From Argyresthia goedartella (taxonomy: Eukaryota > Arthropoda > Insecta > Lepidoptera > Argyresthiidae): a DNA stretch of 64,000 bases. The translations under genes and the position numbers were made by a program. The notes under the pieces are model-generated. The model had not been told where the DNA came from and searched no databases. It saw only the letters and a list, made by a program, of their open reading frames with translations. This document shows, one piece after another, positions 10,463 through 19,849 of the stretch; positions within the stretch are counted from its first letter, which is position 1; every line of letters starts with the position of its first letter. The stretch spans positions 11,681,501-11,745,500 of the forward strand of contig OX463807.1 in NCBI GenBank assembly GCA_949825045.1, read 5' to 3'.

Positions 10463-11592
10463 CTTTAGCGGATGACCTACTCGCTGGGGCGTCCAAACTT
10501 TTTTAGCAGGGGTCATTAGATCATCTTCCTGAAAGTTTCAGGGTGCGGAATTCAATAGTTTTTAAGATATGATTTTTTGAAAATCTGAAAATACTTTGTA
10601 AAATGATGTAACGCAACGCAAATAATATGTTTAAATCTTGTCTGTGGTCAAAATACATTACCTACATTTCGTTGACGCATATTTGAAAAGATGAGAATTC
10701 TATAAAAAAAGGAGGAAATGTGGAATTTTTTTATAATAATACCTATTTCAATAAAAACGTTCATTTAATTTGCAATTTTTGTTTGTTTATTTATTTTACG
10801 TCAATCAAAGTTAATTTAGAATTTCTTTCGTAAAATATCACTTTTGATAATAAAAAAGTTGCCATTTTTGTTTAAAACGGAACGCATTTTGTTGGGGCGT
10901 TTTGCCGCGTTTTTGGTTGGGCGGCAAAGTAGTAGTCCCTTTTCTAGTAGTTTCGCGAATGTTCTATTTTCTTGTTCTCTCAATATTTACAAGCAAAAAC
11001 AATTGGCTAGAGTAGGTTATTGTGGCTACTTTTCAATCGGGTTATAGGTTATGTTAGAACGTTGAAGAAGCTAAACCGGAGCGGAGCGGAGCGGAGCGTA
11101 TGTAAACAAAAACTATTGGCTAGAGTAGGTTATTGTTGCTACTTTTCAATCGGGTTATAGGTTATGTTAGAACGTTGAAGAAGCTAAACCGGAGCGGAGC
11201 GGAGCGGAGCGTATGCAAACAAAAACGATTGGCTAGAGTAGGTTATTGTGGCTACTTTTCAATCGGGTTATAGGTTATGTTAGAACGTTGAAGAAGCTAA
11301 ACCGGAGCGGAGCGCAGCGTATGCAAACAAAAACGATTGGCTAGAGTAGGTTATTGTGGCTACTTTTCATGTAAATTTTGATCATCTACCCCCTTCCCCC
11401 TCCCCTCACTTAAAGATCAAGGTCAGTCTAAATTTTGTTTTAATTTAACAACATAACCTCAAAACTTTAAATAATCATATCTCAGAAACTAGGCATTTCC
11501 GCGGGGGGGGGAGTAGTAGGGGGGCATCTACCCCCCTCCCCCAACCCTCCCTCCCCCCCTCAGGGTCAACAAAAGTAGGTCATCCGCTAAAG
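10463..11592. mobile_element. 1.13-kb TIR element enclosing a minisatellite
   Basis: A perfect 19-bp terminal inverted repeat, CTTTAGCGGATGACCTACT at 10463-10481 and its complement at 11574-11592, bounds the segment. Inside are no coding features apart from a tandem array of ~113-bp units at 10990-11365. Homopolymer-rich C/G runs (11380-11570) lie near the right end. It looks like a non-autonomous DNA element whose copy number may vary through the internal array. Confidence 0.7.
10990..11365 (+). repeat. ~113-bp tandem repeat, about 3.4 units
   Basis: ATTGGCTAGAGTAGG recurs at 11002, 11115, 11228 and 11336 (spacings 113, 113, 108). Units are almost identical. The shorter spacing reflects loss of one CGGAG step inside a nested (CGGAG)n stretch. 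Confidence 0.9.
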
Positions 11593-11692
11593 TCCTTCCG
11601 TATACGCACGGATGTACCCGACACATCAGGCAGATCTTTCGGGAACATCCGTGCTATATGGCGAGTTTTGCGAAGTCACGGATCAGTGGCTC

Positions 11693-11805
11693 AAGCAGGA
11701 ATAATTACCAGAGTGAAAAAGTTGTTGTTGTCCTCATGTCATTGTACTTATGAGTCACTGACAGTTCGATTCGCATACTTTTTTAACGTGTAATTATTCC
11801 TGCTT
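11693..11805. mobile_element. 113-bp MITE
   Basis: A 16-bp TIR (AAGCAGGAATAATTAC at 11693-11708, its complement at 11790-11805) encloses a body shared in opposite orientation with 38400-38519 (CGAATCGAACT, GTGACTC, AATGACAT). Confidence 0.75.
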
Positions 11806-12234
11806 CCTACACAGATCTGAGATAAGTCCGACGGGTACCCGTCGGGTATATCCGTGCCTATATGGCTGGCTAATCGCTGCCATACCGCCACCAAAGCTAG
11901 TGAAAAATTCTGAAAGCTTTAAAAAGTGATGCGAGGAATATTATATTGCAAGGCTCTGATTTTATGAAGGAAGAAAAGCGCTTACAGACACCTATATGAA
12001 ACCGTTCGAAAAATTTGTTTCAACGCGTAACTGCCGCCACAGGTTGGTTGATTGTCAGATTTTGAAAATAAATTCCACGAAGACACTATTTCGCACGTCC
12101 TAGTAGAAAAGATGCATGATTTTTTTAATTTTTCTTTACTTTTTGTCAGGTAGAAGGGTTCTACCTACACTAATATTTGAAGATTGTAAAAATAGTGAAG
12201 AGATGATAACATCTCTTGACTGTCTCGTGACTGT

Positions 12235-12306
12235 GACTGTCTTCACTTGAAAATAAACTCTCTTGAAAATAATGTCAAGAGAGTTTATTTTCAAATGAAG
12301 ACAGTC
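12235..12306. repeat. 32-bp near-perfect hairpin
   Basis: Arms 12235-12266 and 12275-12306 pair with one mismatch around the 8-nt loop AAATAATG. It lies in OR intron 3. Confidence 0.85.
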
Positions 12307-12989
12307 AAGAGTATAAACATAGAATATTAAAAAAAAACATGACAAGTATAATAAGCAGAATATGCCTGATATCAAAATAAGAAAGAGTTGGTACAACAGA
12401 GATTACGCAGTACGCAGTATCTACAACAGCCGCAATTAATCGATGTTGTACTCGACAGAGATAAGCAAAAAAAATATAAGTTTCTAAAGTAAAAGTTTTG
12501 ATCACGGACTCCTGAATTTGGCGAAGGGAAGAGGGGAAGGAGGGGAGGAGGGGGCAGGGGACCTCCCCCTAGGTTTCAATTGTCGGAAACCAGGGTTTTT
12601 TATGATTTTTCAAAAATCGCATTTTGAGGTTATTTAGTACTACAGGATTTTTACAAAAAAACATTGTTTTTAGTATTGATGTTCGAAATCGCCTTAGCTC
12701 CTTAGCTACTACGGGGCTACGGCGATGCCCCGCACTGCAGCGCACCCACGCTCGCTTCCGCAGCCTCGGCTTCCGCGCTGTCTCGCTCAGAGCACGGTAG
12801 TGCGCGGTCGCCTACGCCCCTCCGTGCCTCCGGCTTATAAAAAATAATCTAGGGAATAGCCACAAGACTGCCTAGTAAGTGAGATACCCTGACTCAGATT
12901 TCAAAATCAGTCAAATAAAACAGCCAAGTTTTTTAAACTACGTACACTACTTTATTCCAGGTTCCATTTCACCCAACTTAACAATACGT

Positions 12990-13640
12990 GATTAAAACCC
13001 AACCCTATCACTACTACATACATATTCTAAGATACCAATGTTACAGGATACCTTTTCCATGATAAAGTGAAATCTGGTATCTATATGCTTCGTCCTGCTG
13101 TGGTGTATTGGATTTCATACGAGGTTGATGGCACTCTGGCTGTCAGAAAGTAGCCTTACTGAAGTAAGTTTACCTGTTATTTCGTAGATAAACCGGCGTA
13201 AATAGCAAGCTTCCTTCGTGTCAGACGCTAGCGCCATGTATTCCGCTTCTGTAGACAACAGGCTGTTTCCTCTACTCCCAGGATACTGGTCCTCCACTTA
13301 GCTTGAAGGTATAGCCAATACCTATACGACTCCCTGTCGATTGGACAGTTTGCCCAGTCGGCATCACAATAACCTCTCAAAGGTTCTCCACTTTTCTTGA
13401 AAACCAATGAATTTGTTGTTTATAGTGCTCTTCAGGTACTGTAGGACCCTTTTTGCAGTATTCCAATGTTCCTTAGTGACACACGCATTGAACTGACTAG
13501 CTTGTTGCATAAACTATATCCGGGCGAGAAATTACGGTGACATACCTAAGACATCCTATCAGGTTTTGGTAAAGACTCACCCACAGACATATAATAAGAT
13601 AGGTAATACACCAAGTTCACCATCGGTTCGTTTTTCCATA
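12990..13640 (-). pseudogene. Copia-type retrotransposon pol 3' end, degraded
   Basis: Minus-strand traces, in order from 13640 to 12990, are: an RPDIVYATS block; HWNTAKRVLQYLK; GYCDADWANC with PIDR; STEAEYMALASDTKEACYLRR; DSQSAINLV; and HxRTKHIDTRFHFI. This is the canonical order of the end of the reverse transcriptase and the RNase H domain of Ty1/Copia elements. The blocks fall in different frames and include a stop after SAINLV, so the copy is dead. No LTRs could be delimited. Only the RNase H core (13115-13297) is continuously open. Confidence 0.85.
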
Positions 13641-13689
13641 ATTTTTTTCACTAACGTAGTGTTCATGATCTACATTCTCGCATATTATC

Positions 13690-14925
13690 CCTCATTAAAC
13701 TTTGTTATAACAGAAAAAAGTTAATTATTTGTGGCGATCTTAATGTCGATCTGCTTGTAGATACAACACTGAAGCGACGATTAATAACTCTGTTCCAATC
13801 ATTTAATTTATGTCATGTATTTCTAGAGCCGACTAGAATTACACTTACCAGCCAAACTTGCTTAGATAACGTTTTTTGTGACTGTGCATTCACAAGTAAA
13901 AGTGTAATTAACTGCTTACCTTCCGATCATAGTGGTCAAACAGTTTCATTCCCAATTGCTTTAAGGATAAGACTGGTCCATCATTTTATAGGCCTATTAC
14001 ATCCCATAGACTAGAGACATATACGAAAAACTTAGATATAAATTTGCCAGTACCGGATTTTAATGAACAGAACCCAAACAAAATCTACTCAGACTTCTTC
14101 AACATTATTCAGACAGAATTCAATAAAGTTTTCAAATTAAAGAAAGTCAGTGACTACAACGGTAAATCTAAATTTAATGACTGGGCAACGTTTGGAATTC
14201 GTAAAAGTAGAGTTATCTTGTATGACCTTTATGATCAAAAAACCTATAACTTTGATCGAAAATTTCATGACTATGTTAAAAAATATTCCAAAACTTTCAA
14301 GTTGGTTTGTAGAACTGCAAAAACTTTCAACATTAATAGAAAAATTCAAAATTCAAATAATAGAATGAAAACAGTTTGGCAAATAATAAACCGCGAAACT
14401 GGCAAAGTTATACCAAGGCACAATGATTTCTGCCTAAAGATAGGTGATGATGTTGTTAAATCCAACGCTGATATTGCTCGAGCTTTTGAAACCTTCTTCA
14501 CCAATGTACTCGTACTCACAACAGACCGTCTAAATTTATCTCCATATGAAGCAGAGACTTTATTAAAAATAACACTAGCGTCAGTAATGTATATTTAAAA
14601 TTTCATCATGTATATCCCCAGGACATTGTCAAAACGTTTAAATTACTTAACTTAAAAATACGGAAGACCTGTGGGGTATATCAGTCAAAGTCATTGGTTC
14701 AGTAATTCTAGTTATAGCCCCACACTTAGCTTATATATTCAATAAATGTGTTGACGATGGGGCTTTTCCAGACCTCATGAAACACAGTAAACTGATACCT
14801 CTGTTCAAGTCGGGAGATAAGGGTGATCCTTCAAATTTCAGACCAATATCTGTTCTTCCAACACTAAGTAAAATATTTGAAAAGATTATACTCAATCAAA
14901 TGCTCTCACACTTTTTTTTTGAAGG
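13690..14925 (+). pseudogene. LINE-B (jockey/CR1-like), endonuclease end plus start of RT
   Basis: Translated plus-strand blocks include an AP-endonuclease end (ICGDLNVDLL near 13730, then LPSDHSG near 13925). A linker follows (14044-14598 is open for 184 codons, containing NRKIQNSNNRMKTVWQIIN). After it comes the RT entry block LIPLFKSGDKGDPSNFRPIS (about 14790-14850) and IFEKIILNQ. The copy stops abruptly at a T-run at about 14913. The RT core is missing here but is present on the opposite strand at 15960-16725. Stops and frameshifts between blocks make it non-functional. Confidence 0.85.
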
Positions 14926-15234
14926 GAGGGGGGAATGATTGTAAGGTTCGATATTTGTCTATGAGATAATATTGTATACGGGCCTCTTTAGAGTGGGTGT
15001 TCACTCTGACACTGATACTTATTTTGTAGTTTTAAAAATAAAAAGGCTTGGATGTGAGAAGTCAATGTGACACACTTCACCTTAGGCTTCGGCCAGCGAC
15101 TGAGCTAAATTATGTAGTGAGGATTAGCGTAATGGCTATCGAGCCAGTTGTGGATCCCTTTTATACAAAGTGTTCATGTTAAATAAAAACAAGTCAAATC
15201 AAGTCAAGTCTTTATCTTCATCTTTATCAAGTAG

Positions 15235-15265
15235 GCAGTGATCGTATAGTGGTTAGGATCCCTAC
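15235..15265 (+). other. tRNA-His-like 5' half fused to a LINE tail
   Basis: The bases GTGATCGTATAGTGGTTAGG read like the acceptor/D-arm half of an insect histidine tRNA, including a standard A-box (TAGTGGTTAGG). At about 15266 the sequence switches to LINE-B (GTATCTTGTTGTGGGG), which also occurs in the other LINE-B copy near 59090. No 3' half, anticodon arm or B-box follows, so this is not a functional tRNA gene. Confidence 0.6.
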
Positions 15266-15266
15266 A

Positions 15267-15950
15267 GTATCTTGTTGTGGGGGAAAGCAGCGGATATTCA
15301 AACTATTTTTATTTTAAAGAAAAGAGCTATTCGAGCAATTTATAATTTAAAACGAACAGACTCCTTAAGAGAGCTTTTTAAAGAAATTGACATCCTAACA
15401 GTAGCTAGTCAATTTATTTTCGAAAATATAATGTATGTACGTAAGAACCTTACAACATTTTCCAAACTTAGCGATAGCTGTAATGTTAACCTAAGAAATA
15501 ATCACAGACTATGTGCGCCCCGTTTTAGACTCGCGAAGGTAAGCAATTCTTTCAAGGGTCAGTGCATTTTCTACTACAAAAGTCTGGAGATTTTGAAATT
15601 GCCATTTGAGCAATTTAAAAAGCATGTTAAAGCGACTTTGTCGAAAAAGGGATATTACAATGTTCAAGATTACTTAAATGACAGGACTGTATGGGGTTAA
15701 TATGGCTCAACACAGACCTTGCTGTTAATAGTTTTGTAATTATTTATTCCTGCTTATTAATCATAACAATTAAATTTTTCATATTTGTATTAGTTAAGCA
15801 CAACCTATTTTTAAAAGAGATCTAAAAATCAATCTGTGGGATTTTCTACGCCCTTCTTCTCCCACAGTGGTCCAATGTAGAGAAGAGGCAAAATTGACGT
15901 TTGCTAAGTATATGTAAATATCTACAGTAATAAAGTAAAAAAAAAAAAAA
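15267..15950 (+). pseudogene. LINE-B, C-terminal ORF end, 3'UTR and poly(A)
   Basis: An open frame to 15700 reads LKKRAIRAIYNL...SLRELFKEIDILT...GYYNVQDYLNDRTVWG. This is the typical C-terminal domain after the RT of jockey/CR1-like elements. A 3'UTR (TCAACACAGACCTTGCTG, CCCACAGTGGTCCA) follows and ends in an A-run at about 15937-15950. The same 3'UTR recurs at 30361-30595 and, inverted, at 58490. The 5' side joins the tRNA-like half described separately. Confidence 0.85.
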
Positions 15951-15959
15951 ACTTTTTGT

Positions 15960-16725
15960 TTGACTGATTTACTAGAATATGCTCGGAATCGTAGTCGATT
16001 TGTAATCCCAAATAAGATTTTAATAAGACAATACACCATTAACATCATCAAATTCTCCTTTTTGTCTTTCAATTTTGAAGACCATTGAAGTATCATCAGC
16101 AAACAACACTATGTCAGTTAATTTCTCCACCATGAAAGGCAGATCATTAATATCTACCAGGAATAAGAAAGGGCCTAATATGGAACCTTGTGGAACGCCA
16201 ATTTTAACACCCGATCCATCAGATTTTACGCCGTTAACTTCTGCCTTTTGAATTCTATTGCTTAGGTATGATCTTAGTAGATCTAACGCTTTATTTCTAA
16301 CTCCGTAATGATTTAATTAAATTAATAGCGTATTATGATCAACACAATCAAATGCCTTCGACAGGTCGCAAAAAACTCCGATAGCATCCTGTGCGGCCTC
16401 CCATGCAGAATAAATATGAGATATAAGGGTAATACCTGCATCCGTAGTCGATTTACCCCTAGTGAAACCATATTGTTTAGCGTGGAGTTGTTTTGTCCGG
16501 TCGAAGTGTGAGAGCATTTGATTGAGTATAATCTTTTCAAATATTTTACGAAGTGTTGGAAGAACAGATATTGGTCTGAAATTTGAAGGATCGCCCTTAT
16601 CTCCCGACTCGAACAGAGGTATCAGTTTACTGTGTTTCATGAGGTCTGGAAAAGCCCCATCGTCAACACATTTATTGGATATATAAGCTAAGTGTGTGCC
16701 CCTCCTTAACCCATGTTTCGTCTTG
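15960..16725 (-). pseudogene. LINE-B reverse-transcriptase core, inverted copy
   Basis: On the minus strand the order is LIPLFESGDKGDPSNFRPIS, QYGFTRGKSTTDAG, FCDLSKAFDCVDHNTLL, a VPQGSILGPFLFL block, then VLFADDTSMVFK. These are RT motifs 0 to C, with the FADD catalytic Asp pair visible (about 16095-16110). It is 5'-truncated near 16725 and lacks its 3' tail. An in-frame stop follows HNTLLI. The family is the same as at 13690 (block near 16660 equals 14740-14790). Confidence 0.88.
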
Positions 16726-16849
16726 GTAATAAATGAATTTACCTTCTCTGCGGTACTGCTTAATTGTTTGTAAATATCGATGGCGCCACAGGCTTATATC
16801 TTGCCAGGCTTATATTATTATTATTATAAATGAGACAGCTTTTTAAGTT

Positions 16850-17403
16850 TTTTTTTTCAAATAAATCCGATGTGTTTTAATGCTCTGTTCACATTACTTC
16901 GTAACATCGTGGGTAAATCAGGGTCATCATTGATTTCTCTTGCTATTTTTTGATAGGGTGGGAGCTTCATGTCGGTCAAATAACTGATGATTTTTTTTTC
17001 TAATTGCTGTGAAAGTGAATTCATCAAACTTGTCTTTAAAAGTAAGCTTAGGTCCTGTTTTTTTTGGCGAAATGAATTCTGAAATCAATTGGTACTCTTT
17101 TGTAATGTTGTACACGCTTCTAATTGGCACTCCAGTAATGGCAGAGGTTATGTGACTACACTCTGTTTTCGATAGTTTTTGTTCCTCTGGCCATGATCTC
17201 AAAACATGTTTATAAACGTTAACTACCATACATTTTTCATTCGGCGTCAATGCTTTCCGTAGTCTTTTTTTCGTAGGAGATGAAAAGTCACTGTTCCTAA
17301 CAGGTCGAGCAGCACTATTAGAAGAGTCAATATCACCCGCACTCGTACTTGCCAAACACACAGTCTTCGAACGTACATTAGTGGGTTCTGGATCGGTATC
17401 CAT
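16850..17403 (-). pseudogene. DNA-transposon transposase, N-terminal part
   Basis: The minus-strand ORF starts MDTDPEP at 17403. It has a Ser-rich acidic leader, then a basic stretch (SPTKKRLRK) and a helix-turn-helix-like region (LTPNEKCMVVNVYKHVL ... VPIRSVYNITKEY), then SPKKTGP. A frameshift near 16985 leads to KLPPYQKIAREINDDPDLP and ends in a stop about 16870. The architecture resembles the DNA-binding N-terminus of a Tc1/mariner-IS630-like transposase. The DDE catalytic part is absent. Family placement is tentative. Confidence 0.5.
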
Positions 17404-17775
17404 TATGATAACGTGTATTTACGGAAACTTTTTTGAGGGGAATGAAAGAACGAATAACTTCACAATATCCAGCCAGATATCAAATAATGAAACTCTTTGT
17501 AGGTATAATGAAACTTTTAGTAAGTATGTCTATGTTTGTCTCCTACTAGCTAGTCCAAACAAAAAGATAAATCCGATGTCAATACTGTGTACAAAACTAA
17601 CCCTTTCATAGGCGCTCATCAAAGTTAACAGATTGGTTAAACTGATGCCAATCACGTGCCGCTATTTTTAAGAATAGATAAATCAATTGAAAATTAGAAA
17701 ATCGCACGACACTGTACCATTCAGTGTGAAAGCGGCCTATGCCAAATGGCAAAGTGACTTTCTTTTTTTTTGCAG

Positions 17776-17857
17776 CTAATTATGGAATAGACTTTATACT
17801 AGTGGCCCTGTGGGCAATATACCTCGCTGAGAGGGGGGACTGTGAACCAATTTATAG
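17776..17857 (+). CDS. Unidentified multi-pass membrane protein, exon C (candidate)
   Basis: A long T-run ending GCAG (17775) precedes 82 bases, followed by a consensus donor GTAAGT at 17858. Read in the only open frame (phase 1 in, phase 2 out) it encodes NYGIDFILVALWAIYLAE, a transmembrane-like segment, then RGDCEPIY. The protein type, strand and splice quality fit exons A and B. Phase does not allow direct joining to exon B or exon D, so intermediate exons are missing from this model. It lies inside intron 3 of the opposite-strand OR gene. Confidence 0.55.
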
Positions 17858-18736
17858 GTAAGTATTTTAGATTCTATCAAAATCAAGTAGTAAAGTAGCC
17901 GCACCAATAACTTTGTAAACAACATTTTGCGATTTAAAATACAATGTATTGACTTTTAACGAAAATAATTATAGTCTATTTCACTCACTCTCATGGTCTG
18001 CATAGATCCTCTTTACTAATCCGTCTCCTACGCTCGCTTCGCTTGCTTGGTCAATTATAGGCGGTATGACAGTGTCTGTTCAGGTAAGGTGCCTACTAAA
18101 TCCTAGCAATAATATGGGACAAATCGGGTTGTTCAATCTGTTGCAAACGTCACAATATTTGACGTTTTGGATTCCAATTTGAAAAAACGCGCGTAGACAG
18201 CAAACTTGTGTTGACATGAGCTTGGTATTTGCCGTTTATTATATTATTCGACTTGCGCAACGAGTAGTCCTGCCTGACCACTCGTTGCAGAGGAATGACC
18301 CAAAAATACGAAATTTTGGATGTCGAAGGAAAATCAGTAGAAAAGAGCGCTTGCGTGACATAAATCTCACGCGAGCGATTTAAAAATAGAGCTCTAAGCT
18401 TGTGAATCACAGAGTTACACGAGTATTTTTTTAAACATTCTTGTACAGATCAAAGTAATCCGACCAAAGGCAATTCTTATTTATTTCTTCGGTTATAGGT
18501 TTATTTATTTATTATCATAATATTTATTTATTATCATAACATACATGCCTTTGACATGTGCAGGTGTGTGGTTACTGTATTAACTCGAGATCGGTCCAGT
18601 AGCTTCGTTAAAAAAACAACTGGAATTATGATATCATCCAGGTTAACCGAAAAATGCGTGTATTACTTTCCTGTGATTTTTCAGCGGTGCTTCGATTATT
18701 GCCATGAGATGAATTCTGGCTATAAGTACCGTATAT

Positions 18737-19745
18737 TCGTTTATCTACACACGTATCATAAACCCTCTTTACTGCGTACAAAAATCGCACGTTACGATCA
18801 ACATAATGTTAAACTACTTGGTAAAAACCCATTTCTTATCTGAAAAATTACACATTATGACCATAATGTGTAATTTTTCTACATATTATGACATTCAAAT
18901 TTCGAACGCCGACGCCCGCCTGCGTGCTGCCCCTAGTTTGTCTGTGAAGTTGGTAGTTTGGTGCGGACATTCAAATTTCGAACGCCGACGCCCGCCTGCG
19001 TGAAGTTGGTACTACAGAACAAGCTAAACAACTGCAGAGCCACAATGCCGGTCAAACATGCGGTTCCTGAACACATCAAAGAGAGCTTATGATATGTGTG
19101 TAGATAAACTAGTGTATGTAACTGTACATAATTAAGCATTATCTCTCTCGAGTGATATTATTATGAAACTCGCCTAGCAATATTAATGCCCTCCATTATG
19201 TAGCAGTCACATAAACTACTATAAAAATAGTGCTGCCAAGAATTTAAAAATAATGCGCGCTGCAAGTGTGATGAGTACCTTTGGGTCGGGCATGTCGTGG
19301 GGCGGTTTATTTGTTTAGTATTTTGTTTTTTATTGTGTTCAGTTTTTGCGTGTGTTTAGTTTTAAATTATTTGATAATCTAAATACTTAATATTAAACAT
19401 AATAGTTTATGTGACTGCTACATAATAGTTTATGTGACTGCTAACGCATGTTTGACCGGCATTGTGGCTCTGCAGTTGTTTAGCTTGTTCTGTAGCACCA
19501 ACTTCGGGCGTTCGAAATTTGAATGTCAGTACCAACTTCACAGACAAACTAGGGGCGGCATGCAGGCGGGCGTCGGCGTTCGAAATTTAATGTCATAATG
19601 TGTAGAAAAATTACACATTTTGGTCATAATGTGTAATTTTTTAGATAAGACATGAGTTTTTACCACGTAGTTTAACATTATGCTGATAGTAACGTGCGGT
19701 TTTTGTACGCAGTAAAGAGGGTTTATGATACGTGTGTAGATAAAC
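18737..19745. mobile_element. ~1-kb fold-back element, family F copy 1
   Basis: Inverted arms of about 300 bp (18738-19050 and 19441-19744) share TTTATCTACACACGTATCAT at the outer ends. They contain the GC-rich block GAACGCCGACGCCCGCCTGC and a palindrome of ACACATTATG. The 390-bp centre (GCCCTCCATTATGTAGCAG ... TTTGGGTCGGGCATG) is non-coding. The right arm plus centre recurs inverted at 61674-62313. Short open frames inside are by-products. Confidence 0.85.
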
Positions 19746-19849
19746 TACTATTATGTCGTGTAATGTAAGTATGTGAAATTGACTATCAGATGACACATTT
19801 CGTAGCTTCGTTTCCGTGTATAAAGACGACATTCGCGTGAAATAGGGCT

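Noticed and set aside
12235..12306. Annotated microRNA
   Set aside because: The stem is too perfect and there is no small-RNA or conservation evidence; kept only as a hairpin.
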